DNA from: Cronobacter sakazakii
Lineage (GTDB): Bacteria > Pseudomonadota > Gammaproteobacteria > Enterobacterales > Enterobacteriaceae
Length of the DNA stretch: 53,457 bases
Assembly (NCBI RefSeq): GCF_000982825.1
Contig: NZ_CP011050.1
Location: forward strand, 1-53,457
Direction: 5' to 3'
Shown: piece by piece, positions 7,246 through 14,732 of the stretch
Layout: every line of letters begins with the position of its first letter
Numbering within the stretch: the stretch's first letter is position 1
Notes under the pieces: generated by a model
What the model saw: the letters and a program-made list of their open reading frames with translations, nothing else
Database searches by the model: none
What the model was told of the DNA's origin: nothing
Position numbers and translations under genes: made by a program

Positions 7246-7862
7246 TTTATGTCCTTATTGATGCCTTCTCACAGCATATCCCCGGACATGAAATTTTCAA
7301 CTTTGCGCGATCTGAATCGTCTGGATGATCGAATTCTTCATGAAGACAGCGGCCTCTGCGCCCGATAAACATGCCCGAAGGGCATAAAAGGCGGCTCACA
7401 GACCTTCCATATGGCGCTGCCTTCAAACCGCCGGGCCCTGCTTACTGTCATATGCCACAAGCCCCCCCCCGTCCTGCCAGGCCATAAACCCCTTTAAAAC
7501 CACGTAAACGCCTCCCTGCGCCTTCGGAGTGGGACGGACGTAGTCCGGCCGTATCTCCGGCTTGGCGGACCCGTCAGGGGCCGCTTAGCGGCGTAGTTAC
7601 AACATCCGCTAAAGCGGCTCCTGTTCCGGGCCTTCGGCCCGGGGCGGGCGCGGCTTTTTAGTGGGTGGATGCGGGCTCCCTGCGTTCAGGTACGGCGCGA
7701 GGGTTTCAGCGTGGCCGGACGTGGCACTCTGGCTTCAGAACGGCGATGGTGCCGCCGGGGCATAAACTACTTCAATTTTTTGTGTGTTGTAACTAAACCT
7801 GCTGCTGTGCACCGGCCCCGTGCCCGGCGCGGAGCGCAGGGAGCTACTTCTGGTTTTCCCCG
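7246..7862. other. Non-coding, GC-rich region downstream of the IncFII origin
   Basis: No gene is supported here. It holds repeat copy B (7370-7456), a C-rich run near 7463-7470, and strongly structured GC-rich DNA from 7500 to 7660, including the hairpin CCGGGCC-TTC-GGCCCGG near 7627-7643. In RepFIIA plasmids such DNA lies on the far side of the origin from repA and can hold termination signals for the fork moving the other way; that role is inferred. Confidence 0.5.
7370..7456. repeat. 87-bp dispersed repeat, copy B
   Basis: Second direct copy of the block at 5805-5891, same length, with the same leading ATGCCC-GAA-GGGCAT hairpin and the same CGGGCCCTGCTT-type ending and CATATGCC border. 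The centre (about 20 bases) is unlike copy A. Confidence 0.85.
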
Positions 7863-8001
7863 TTATCCACGGGATAAGTGGGCTGAAATAAGGGTTCTCT
7901 TATGAATATAAGTAAGGGGTGAAACCCCTGATTGAATTGCGCCTAACACGAAGCTGGTTGCAGCTAAACCCTTTTTCCTGTTTGCGGATAAGTGTGGATA
8001 A
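7863..8001. other. Likely IncFII-type replication origin (oriR) with DnaA boxes
   Basis: Downstream of repA on the minus strand, two DnaA boxes are visible: TTATCCAC at 7863-7870 and TGTGGATAA (a perfect TTATCCACA on the minus strand) at 7993-8001, with an AT-rich stretch between them. In RepFIIA plasmids the origin lies just downstream of repA, after the cis-acting CIS sequence, and carries a DnaA box, so the position fits. The 8002-8140 segment is the likely CIS region. Confidence 0.6.
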
Positions 8002-8140
8002 CATCATCTGCGCGGCGGCCGGCGGGATAATTCCGCCGGAACGGGTAACGACGGCCATAACGTTCGGGTGTTTTTTGTGCAGTGAAAGTGTGCGGACGTG
8101 GGGAAGCCTCCGCAGCAAAGCGGAGAATCAAAAAACGGGG

Positions 8141-8908
8141 TCAGTGGAGAGGTGGCGCCGCGGCCGGTGCGTCCAGATTCACCAGTTCGAGCTGATAGAG
8201 CTGCTGCCAGACCATCTTTTCAAACTGCTGTGATGAAACCATGCCGGCACGCTCCCCGAGGCTGCGGTAGAGGCGCTCTGCCACCTGGCGCTTGCGCTCA
8301 TCGAACGGCAGCTGCTCCAGACGACGTCGCTGTTTGCCTTCCAGCGCACGCGTGCGGCGACTCAGGACAGTCCGGTTGCGGCAGCTTTCATACCAGCGGC
8401 GGCGGGCAGCCTTCAGGCTCAGGGTTTCGCCTGGCTGCAGCATACCGTCGCGGATGGCCTGCCGGCGCGCTTCCTGCTCGGCGCGAAGCCTGTCCATGTT
8501 AATGCCGGTCAGCTGCCAGCCCGCCTCGGTGAGCAGGACATGTTTCGGGAAACGGCAGCCGTTCATCAGGTCCCACTCGGTCGCCGGCGCATCGATGACG
8601 CCGAACAGGCAGAGCAGTCGGATGGCCCGGGACACACGGGAAACGGTCACCGCCTTTTCACGGATGATGGTGCCGTTCTCGTCACGCGGGCTCAGGGCTT
8701 CCGCCAGTCTGGAGACATTAAGGGTGATGATATCGGTGGCCAGGTCCGCCGCGTTAACGAACACCACGAACAGGGCATCGATCAGGCGGCGCATCTCCGG
8801 GCGAAGGGCGCGTTTGCGGCCGCAGGCATGGCGCAGTATCACAAAGCGAATATCGGCAGACACGCGACGGCGTACCTGCCAGTGACCCGTTTTACGATCG
8901 TGCAGCAT
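8141..8908 (-). CDS. repA: IncFII-family replication initiator RepA, apparently frameshifted near its 5' end
   Basis: The open frame gives 255 residues of an IncFII-family RepA close to the Klebsiella FII(K) type: basic helical segments RRRVSADIRFVILRHACGRK, ALRPEMRRLIDALF, a winged-helix-like region, and a C-terminus ending FEKMVWQQLYQLELVNLD. The ATG at 8908 has no ribosome site and the homologous sequence continues upstream (PVYLRPAHYKPLSGEHGRALRNL) until a stop. The true start is probably GTG at 9051, coupled to the leader peptide; its frame (MNDNLIPPPTGATVASIPRP) runs out after about 36 codons. One extra base in the GGG at 8982-8984 would join both frames. RepA would act in cis at the origin at 7863-8001. 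As written, this replicon may be inactive. Confidence 0.85.
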   Translation of the reverse strand: MLHDRKTGHWQVRRRVSADIRFVILRHACGRKRALRPEMRRLIDALFVVFVNAADLATDIITLNVSRLAEALSPRDENGTIIREKAVTVSRVSRAIRLLCLFGVIDAPATEWDLMNGCRFPKHVLLTEAGWQLTGINMDRLRAEQEARRQAIRDGMLQPGETLSLKAARRRWYESCRNRTVLSRRTRALEGKQRRRLEQLPFDERKRQVAERLYRSLGERAGMVSSQQFEKMVWQQLYQLELVNLDAPAAAPPLH

Positions 8909-9043
8909 GAGGTTACGCAGCGCGCGGCCGTGTTCACCACTCAGGGGTTTGTAGTGCGCCGGACGCAGGTAAACCGGGTCAGGGCATTTGCAGGCCGTGG
9001 AATGGATGCCACGGTGGCGCCGGTCGGCGGGGGGATCAGATTA

Positions 9044-9097
9044 TCATTCACGCCGGCCTTTTCTTATGGCGGCCGGGTGTTGTGTTATGTAATGCAT
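9044..9097 (-). CDS. repA leader peptide, 17 aa
   Basis: A 17-codon frame (MHYITQHPAAIRKGRRE) starts at ATG 9097 after an AAGGATT ribosome site. Its stop overlaps the proposed repA GTG at 9051-9049 (GTGAATGA). In RepFIIA plasmids such a peptide (Tap) must be translated for repA to be translated, and antisense RNA blocks it. The position between the antisense target and repA fits this role. Confidence 0.65.
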   Translation of the reverse strand: MHYITQHPAAIRKGRRE

Positions 9098-9113
9098 GCG
9101 TTATAATCCTTCA

Positions 9114-9192
9114 CAGGCTACCAGCCTGCTTTTGGGCCCCCTGAATATCTGAAGATTCCGCCAAGTTTCTGTACAGATTTCAGGGGGTTTTT
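9114..9192 (+). ncRNA. Antisense RNA controlling repA (CopA/RNAI type)
   Basis: A promoter TTGTGT (9080-9085), 16-bp spacer, TATAAT (9102-9107) on the plus strand is followed by a large hairpin: CCCCCTGAATATCTG at 9137-9151 pairs with CAGATTTCAGGGGG at 9174-9187, then TTTTT at 9188-9192 as terminator. On the repA mRNA the loop reads CUUGGCGGAA, which contains a YUNR U-turn, the recognition feature of CopA/CopT-type pairing. The ends are estimates. Confidence 0.8.
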
Positions 9193-9610
9193 GCATTCGG
9201 GCTCCGGCAACTGCCTTTCCCGCTCCTGAGCGTCTTACGGACGCGCCCAATCCTTTTGTCCTTCCTTCTCCGTCCGGTCGCATTAACGAACGCAGAAGTT
9301 TTTTCTGCCTTATCTGTCCGGCTTCAGCCTCACCACAGGCTTTCACCGCATCCGCTCATTTCCGGTCACCACACCAGTCCCGAGCGGGCAATTTCAGTTA
9401 AGTCAGAAATTTAAAATATATCAGCCAGATACCTCACCACAGGCGTCCCGGCTCGCAGAAGTCTACCGCTTTGCCTGCTAATTTTCTACCTGTCACCGCT
9501 CAGCAAGTGTGCGACTGCTGAAAATTTTCATGTTCCGGGAAAAATACCGTGACCGGCATCTCCTTTCAGGCTTCAGAAGGCGGTATCAAAACCTGTCGGA
9601 AAAAACCGGG
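9193..9610. other. repA upstream region without a supported gene
   Basis: This is where the repA mRNA promoter should lie (minus strand). A frame of 81 residues on the minus strand (9101-9346) overlaps the antisense RNA and is not supported by composition. No copB/repA2-like repressor gene is seen. No clear promoter could be chosen by eye. Confidence 0.4.
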
Positions 9611-9665
9611 AGGGCTCGCCGCAGACTCAGACCGTGAACGGTCTGAGCAAGGAAGCGCAGGGGAA
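9611..9665. repeat. 55-bp repeat flanking the DsbA-like gene, copy 1
   Basis: These 55 bases match 10626-10680 with two mismatches; weaker similarity extends about 20 bases upstream (CTGTCGGAAAAA versus CTGTCTGAAAAA). The core is a perfect hairpin, CTCAGACCG-TGAA-CGGTCTGAG, at 9626-9647. The copies are direct repeats on either side of the DsbA-like gene. Confidence 0.9.
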
Positions 9666-9752
9666 CTCAGGCTGCATGAGAGAGAAGGATGCACTGCGTT
9701 AAGAATGATGATTCTGGCGGAAATGCCATCATACGCAGTCTGACAGGTAAAA

Positions 9753-10535
9753 TTATTGCGACGTCTGTTCAGCTTTTCTGATGGCCAGCTGAATCTCTTC
9801 TGCGGTTTCGCCTCCTTCCAGCACGGTGATGTTGTCTGGCGTCGCGCCAGTCACCGGCATAATGATAAGAGCTGGCGCCCCGATAAGTCCCAGCTGCTTC
9901 GCCAGCGCGTCGTTGCGCGAAAGCGCGGCGCTGTTATCCGGTATGCTGTTTGCCACAAAGCCCGCGGCCATTGCTGCGTTATCAATATCCTCTGTGGTGA
10001 GTTCACCGTTCATGTGCATGGTGTTGAACAGTTTGTTGTGATACGTCATGTAAGCCTGTTCACCTTTCGCTTTCCACACTGCCAGGCCGCGCTGAGCCGC
10101 CTGTTCCGATGAAGGCCATTCCCCGGCATAAATGGTCCACGCCTTAAAGACGAAACGAACTCCCGGGTTCGTTTTCATTACCTTTTCGATTTCCCAGGTC
10201 ATTTTGTAGCAGTAGAGGCACTGGTAATCCAGGAACTCAATGACGGCTACTTTTGCCTTTTCCGGGCCATACGCCGGTGTGTCTGCATCATGCAGCAGCG
10301 CTTCCTGATTTGCCATAACGACCGGTACGGGGTTTTTTTGCTCCGGCAACTGCAGTTTCTGGCGGATCATCGCCTTAATCTCCTTAATCTTCGCTTCGTC
10401 GATTTTATTGTCGGCTCCTGTCTTTCCTGTGCGGGCTTCCTGCTCCGGTGTAAAAGTCTGTGCCGGTACAGCCGCGGCGCTGCCCGCGAATAATGAAAAA
10501 GCCGCGCCAAGCGCGGCCAGAGTGGTACGTGTCAT
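9753..10535 (-). CDS. Periplasmic DsbA-family thioredoxin-fold protein
   Basis: A 260-residue precursor with a signal peptide (MTRTTLAALGAAFSLFAGSAAA, cleaved before VPAQ). After a charged linker of about 60 residues the thioredoxin-like domain begins at KVAVIEFLDYQCLYCYK, with a CxxC active site (CLYC), and the cis-proline region is IGAPALIIM. This is the DsbA/DsbG-like class with an inserted helical domain (FVFKAWTIYAGEWPSSEQAA). It probably makes or repairs disulfide bonds in periplasmic proteins. The ATG at 10535 has AGGAG five bases upstream; a GTG at 10541 overlaps that site. It is often seen beside FII-type replicons, and here it is enclosed by the 55-bp repeat. Confidence 0.88.
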   Translation of the reverse strand: MTRTTLAALGAAFSLFAGSAAAVPAQTFTPEQEARTGKTGADNKIDEAKIKEIKAMIRQKLQLPEQKNPVPVVMANQEALLHDADTPAYGPEKAKVAVIEFLDYQCLYCYKMTWEIEKVMKTNPGVRFVFKAWTIYAGEWPSSEQAAQRGLAVWKAKGEQAYMTYHNKLFNTMHMNGELTTEDIDNAAMAAGFVANSIPDNSAALSRNDALAKQLGLIGAPALIIMPVTGATPDNITVLEGGETAEEIQLAIRKAEQTSQ

Positions 10536-10625
10536 AGTCACTCCTCTGATCTACGTTCTTTCTGAATATGTCGATTATGCCCGAATTCTTCCCGCTCAGG
10601 CTGCAGGCTGTCTGAAAAAGCTGGC

Positions 10626-10680
10626 AGGGCTCGCCGCAGACTCAGACCGTGAACGGTCTGAGCGAGGAAGCGCAAGGGAA
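10626..10680. repeat. 55-bp repeat flanking the DsbA-like gene, copy 2
   Basis: Direct copy of 9611-9665 with two mismatches and the same CTCAGACCG-TGAA-CGGTCTGAG hairpin. It lies about 90 bases upstream of the DsbA-like start. Confidence 0.9.
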
Positions 10681-12532
10681 TCCGCTCTCCTACCTACCGG
10701 CTTCAAAAACGAAAAATATATTAAGCCCCTCAATTTTACTTGTTGATATAACAATCACGCTAACTATTCAGCCAATAGCTCCCGCATTAAAACCAGCTAC
10801 TTCAGCCAAAGATAAAAGGGTCTTATTCACCTTTAAATTTATATATAGCACAGGTTTCTTTATGCCAACTAATGAGCTTGCGTTCTATCAGTTCCTTTCA
10901 TCAAAAAAGCAGCGCGATGTAGAACACTAGAATAATAGCGCTTTACTGACGTTGAGTATGCCGCTTTGTGCCAGAAGATGATTAATACATATGTAACAAC
11001 CAAAATGCAAAAATGTAACAGGTAGCCACCTTTTTAAATCTGGAACATTCGCCTACACTTTATAAATAAAGCAGAACAGCGATATAAAAAACCAAAGAGA
11101 CACTAATAAAAAGGCTTATCAATCTTCGTCTTAACAAAGCTGTAAGACATCAGACTGCAGCATGCTAACATCTAAAGAACTAGACGATAAGATTTGCGTT
11201 ATCATCAGATTAGCTTGAATAATAAAACAATGACAAAGAGAATGAATACGTCGCGATATTTAAAAGTGGTTTTGCAGGTTCATACGGAGGATGCTTAGGC
11301 TTAAAACATTAACAATCTTGTATGAAGATTACCTGCCCAAAAAAAAACGGTGCTGAAAAAAAAGCTTTGCCGTGAAACAGTGAGGGCGCCTCATATAGTT
11401 TAATAGCCGAAATTTTCAGCCGTAGATAAATTTTTATCATTTTTCAAAAAATGATATTACTTTGCTTCATGTAAAGCTAACTTTATTCATAGTGAGAATA
11501 AAGCCCAGCGTTTACTCCAGTCGCCCTCCCCCTTCTTTGCCCATTATCTCTTAAATATATTTTTACGGTCAGTGTTGATATGATCATCATACATTCTCGC
11601 GAAGCTGTGGTTTTCCTGATCAGATTAAGCCGATAGTCCTCTAGATCAAAACCATCCTCTCTGCTCTCGTGTCTCGCGTCTATTTATAGATAAACACGCC
11701 TAGGCTAATTAATTGCAGCCTACAGAGATATTTTTATTTCCCGAAAAACTATTGTTCTGCATATCTTTAGAAAAAAGATGTTGTTCTTCTCGTTCAATTC
11801 TACTTATAAGGTAAATGCTAATCGCCCCAGATTTTATCTCTTTTAAAACGGTGTCGAAACCGACACTACATAAAGCTAACTGGTTGTGTAAGTTCTTTCT
11901 GGAGTCAGGCTGTGAGCATCGCACAATCCAACACTTTGGCATCTTATACAGTAGTACAATCCGGCTCTGTGATGTGCGACAGTGTGACACCATGCGACAA
12001 CCATCTCAATGAAAATTCTCGTCATCTACCTTTGTGTGATATGGGTGAGACATATCGACACTAACAGGTATCAGGATTGTGTTAACTTTTAGTGTCGGGT
12101 TGTGTGATAGTTTTAGCTTACACCTACCTACCGACGAAACTTTTTCACCATATGTAGCTGAAATTAAAGATTTAATCTGCAAGACAACGTCTTGCGTGGG
12201 GTGTGATGTTTTAAGGGTGAGGTAAAGCGCGGCCTGATATAATCTTTTGCTAGTGCAAAAGATTATTTTTGATATGATTAACATCTGCATCTGAAGCGCC
12301 CCCTGCGTGTTTGTAAGGCGTTTCTTTTCTGATTAGGTTGTTTTCTTAGTGTTTTTTATGTAAGGCTCTACTGGCTTGATAAATACCACTCTGATTTCAG
12401 GCAGTCCCGCTCGTTTGTTCGTTCCAAACATATAATTTCCGCGAACGTATCCCACAACGAAAAGTAGAAAATTGGCAATATCTAATCGAAACAACAAAAG
12501 ATGCCCATCAGGATGAAGTTTGGCTGAGAAAA
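10681..12532. other. AT-rich tract without a convincing gene
   Basis: About 1.85 kb in which every long frame looks random and none has a ribosome site. Structures seen: an 8-bp inverted repeat CTTTATTC/GAATAAAG at 11481-11503; GTGTCG-AAAC-CGACAC near 11850, with related AGTGTCGG pieces near 12093; several TGTGA/GCGACA words between 11960 and 12200; and a strong hairpin at 12239-12266. A protein-like frame without a start runs at 12395-12600 (WQYLIETTKDAHQDEVWLRK), which may be the tail of a lost gene. Confidence 0.5.
12239..12270 (+). terminator. Strong hairpin followed by T-run
   Basis: ATAATCTTTTGC and GCAAAAGATTAT form a perfect 12-bp stem with the four-base loop TAGT, followed by TTTT. 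It looks like an intrinsic terminator, but no gene precedes it on either strand, so it may belong to an unannotated RNA or be a relic. Confidence 0.5.
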
Positions 12533-12586
12533 TTAAGCTTTAGGAGTGGTCACATCAAAACTTTCAAACATACGATTAACTGCCAT
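12533..12586 (-). pseudogene. Relic of a mok/hok locus
   Basis: A 17-codon frame reads MAVNRMFESFDVTTPKA. It parallels the end of the intact Mok at 13696-13836, which reads LVRINRMFNAVDIHITDA, and the preceding AGGCAAGAAAAAC parallels the hok/mok leader. No Hok frame survives. Together with the sok-like sequence at 12629-12690 this is a decayed second hok/sok locus. Confidence 0.6.
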
Positions 12587-12628
12587 GTTTTTCTTGCCTT
12601 TTAAAGGGCAAGAGGATTATACTAAGTT

Positions 12629-12690
12629 TGTCACGCGTACAGATGGCCTCGTTGGTTAATTGAAAAGTTACCTTCGAGGCCTTTTTATTT
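12629..12690 (+). ncRNA. sok: Orphan Sok-like antisense RNA
   Basis: Twenty-seven bases (12640-12666) are identical to the Sok region of the intact locus (13838-13864), and the following hairpin arm (TTACCTTCGAGGCC then TTTTT) is conserved. A promoter TTGCCT (12594-12599), 18-bp spacer, TATACT (12618-12623) is intact. The RNA ends are estimates. Its own hok target is lost, but it may still pair with the intact hok mRNA. Confidence 0.6.
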
Positions 12691-13182
12691 ATGCCTGATG
12701 ACGCTTCATACATCATATAAACGTCATGAAGCGAGAAATTACTTTAAAAAAGATTTCAATTTTCACATGCCATTTCCTCATAAATAACAACATAAATACA
12801 GACGTACACGATCACGACAAATAATTCACGCAAAAACAAATAAACGCATGGTGAAGCAAAAGACACAACCTATAAAATAACGATAATACCAACAATCACA
12901 CCGCAAAGAGTTCTTTTATAAAGACGCACCTTTTTTTAAACATACGCTCCCCCATAAAAAACACAAAAGTATAAAGTGAAAGTAGCAAAAATAAATACAA
13001 CAAAAGAACCTATAGACTTACAAAAAACTACTAATTATTTTCATTAAGTGCAAAAGACTATCAAGTGAGAAAAGTGTAAATTTAACCACGAAAGAAATTA
13101 TTATTACTTACCTGCCCCCCGATTATTGGATACAACCGTCAAATAGTAGTGTCGTTTTGTTAACCTTCTGGTTAGCGTTCTA
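12691..13182. other. AT-rich tract, nothing recognised
   Basis: About 490 bases, very AT-rich with long A-runs and no frame worth calling on either strand. Confidence 0.5.
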
Positions 13183-13263
13183 TTCAGCCTGCTGCAAAAA
13201 TTCAAAAGGCACATGATAATTCAACGAAGAATGAGGGTTTACTGATAAGCCGCCATCAATAAC
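13183..13263 (-). pseudogene. 3' remnant of an IS3-family transposase
   Basis: On the minus strand this reads IDGGLSVNPHSSLNYHVPFEFLQQAE and then stops. The PHSSLNY...P.EF..Q ending is the C-terminus of IS3-family OrfB transposases, just after the DDE domain. The sequence beyond the stop (about 13135-13182) may hold the inverted repeat of the element. Only the last 27 or so codons remain. Confidence 0.65.
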
Positions 13264-13519
13264 ATTTTCCGACATACTGTTAATTGTAGGATTTACATCT
13301 ACTTATTGTTGTCGGGGACGCGCCAGTCAAGAACCTGATTAATGATGACTAGTTTATCTTCATCTTACACTGATATTTCAGCGTAGCCTGTACAAATAAT
13401 CGCTAAACGCCCGCAGGCAACATTAGAACTTTGATGGCGTAAATATTTTCATCAGCTTTATATAAACCCCTGCCTGCAGAGCCTGCCGACGGGCTTCACC
13501 GGCCTGTATGCAGAAAAAA

Positions 13520-13545
13520 GGGCTGCCAGCCTGAACTGACAGCCC
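13520..13545 (-). terminator. Hairpin at the end of the hok mRNA
   Basis: GGGCTGTCAG and CTGGCAGCCC (minus strand) form a ten-base stem with one mismatch and a six-base loop, followed by TTTTTT. It lies about 75 bases after the hok stop and would end the hok transcript. Confidence 0.7.
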
Positions 13546-13619
13546 CTTATAAAGGCGCTCGTGGCAATGCAATCCAACATCTTCTCTGAAAAGGCGGGGT
13601 TTTCCCCGCCTCCAGATTG

Positions 13620-13778
13620 CTACTTACCGGATTCGTAAGCCAGAAACGCAGCGAACTCCCTTTGCCCGTCCTTCAGTCGTAATTCACAGAGCGAATTACG
13701 CGTCAGTAATGTGAATATCAACAGCGTTAAACATACGGTTAATACGCACCAGAACAGAGTGCTTCGCGGCAGTTTCAT
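13620..13778 (-). CDS. hok: Hok-family type I toxin
   Basis: A 52-residue membrane toxin: MKLPRSTLFWCVLTVCLTLL, then IFTLLTRNSLCELRLKDG and the family ending AAFLAYESGK. One membrane helix (about residues 8-27) and the conserved Cys31 are present. Hok depolarises the inner membrane and kills cells that lose the plasmid, because the unstable Sok RNA disappears first. It begins 24 bases after an AAGGAGAAG site and lies inside the mok frame. It is full length, so the post-segregational killing system should work. Confidence 0.92.
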   Translation of the reverse strand: MKLPRSTLFWCVLTVCLTLLIFTLLTRNSLCELRLKDGQREFAAFLAYESGK

Positions 13779-13836
13779 GGCCTTCTTCTCCTTGCCTTAC
13801 GGCGGGTAAGAGGCTATCCTGATGTTGTTCAAGCAT
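13696..13836 (-). CDS. mok: Mok, translation partner of hok
   Basis: A 46-codon frame (MLEQHQDSLLPAVRQGEEGH...VDIHITDA) overlaps the hok start in another phase. In R1-type loci hok is translated only when mok is translated, and Sok blocks mok. The length and overlap here are as in those loci. The peptide itself has no known activity. Confidence 0.8.
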   Translation of the reverse strand: MLEQHQDSLLPAVRQGEEGHETAAKHSVLVRINRMFNAVDIHITDA

Positions 13837-13890
13837 GCAGATGGCCTCGTTGGTTAATTGAAAAATTACCTTCGGGGCTTTCTTCTTTCT
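13827..13890 (+). ncRNA. sok: Sok antisense RNA
   Basis: The plus strand carries TTGCCT (13792-13797), 17-bp spacer, TATCCT (13815-13820), then a short RNA whose CCTCGTTGGTTAATT and AATTACCTTCGGGG arms form the terminator hairpin, followed by TTTCTTCTTTC. It is antisense to the mok start region and leader. The layout is that of R1 Sok. Ends are estimated. Confidence 0.8.
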
Positions 13891-14394
13891 GCCTCACAAC
13901 AATGTTACACACCACGTGAACGTCATGAGACAAAAAGCCTCAAGCGCCACGGGCATTATATCCCCATGTCGATTATCTGCCCAGGACTAACAGTCCTTAA
14001 GCCTGTATAAACGCTCACCATTTTCCTCGGTCATTCTTTTCCTAATATTCCCAGAACCTCATGAATCATAGCGGCGCGCTATTCACTTTAACGTAGGCTG
14101 CGGGCACGCAAAGGTGAAGCTGGTATTGTGTCGCCAAACACGGGTTCGAGAGGCGACCCAATCCAGATGCTCCGTATGAGCGTTAGATAAACCTACGTCA
14201 GGACACATCAAGGCTGGCTGTATCGTGTCGTGGTTGTAGATTTGTTCTCAGTAAGATTATCGGTTGGTTAATGCACTACAGATGACGGTGTAACTCCCAG
14301 TATGGCCGATCAGTTCAGAGTTCCACCCTTATGTAGGTGCTGACATAACTATCAATTTTCATCGTACGAAACTACATTACTCATCTACTCAAAA
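13891..14394. other. Intergenic region upstream of the partition locus
   Basis: No gene is seen between sok and the partition site. The only structure noted is GGACT-AACA-GTCC near 13981-13996. The last part runs into the ACTC-box region. Confidence 0.45.
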
Positions 14395-14716
14395 ACTCAA
14401 ATGAGTTGAAATAATGATTTATAATGTTTCCGCAGATGCTCTATGGCTACAGTTGTAACCATGGGGCCTGTGTCGTCGTCTTCAGATACCCCTTAAGGCA
14501 CCATCGTCCCTTCACTGGCATAGCTAGTAGCCAAACATCGCTATGCGCGTTTCTATGGATATTGATTCTGTGTCCGACCGTAGGCGGATAAATTTGTATC
14601 TAAGCCTCATACTCATATGAGTAAATACACATAATTTCATTTACACATTTTCCTTTATGCTTTAAACTGCTTACGTAAAAACTCATTACAGTAAATACTC
14701 ATAAACTCATATGAGT
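14376..14716. other. parH-like centromere and parF operator (ACTC boxes)
   Basis: ACTC tetramers cluster at 14376-14406 and 14605-14716. Two kinds of perfect 12-bp palindrome occur: ACTCAAATGAGT at 14395-14406, and ACTCATATGAGT at 14611-14622 and 14705-14716, the last just before parF. In plasmid TP228, ParG binds degenerate ACTC boxes at both the centromere parH and the operator upstream of parF. The same arrangement here supports the partition-site call. Confidence 0.75.
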
Positions 14717-14732
14717 AAAATGTGAGGTATAA

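Noticed and set aside
9101..9346. Minus-strand frame of 81 codons upstream of repA as a possible CopB/RepA2 repressor
   Set aside because: It overlaps the antisense RNA and the leader peptide region, does not resemble known RepA2 proteins, and lacks a good start.
10649..10930. Plus-strand frame starting inside the 55-bp repeat
   Set aside because: It starts in the repeat hairpin, has no ribosome site and no recognisable product.
11709..12290. Two minus-strand frames of 94 codons in the gene-poor tract
   Set aside because: No ribosome sites, no domain, and composition expected for random AT-rich DNA.
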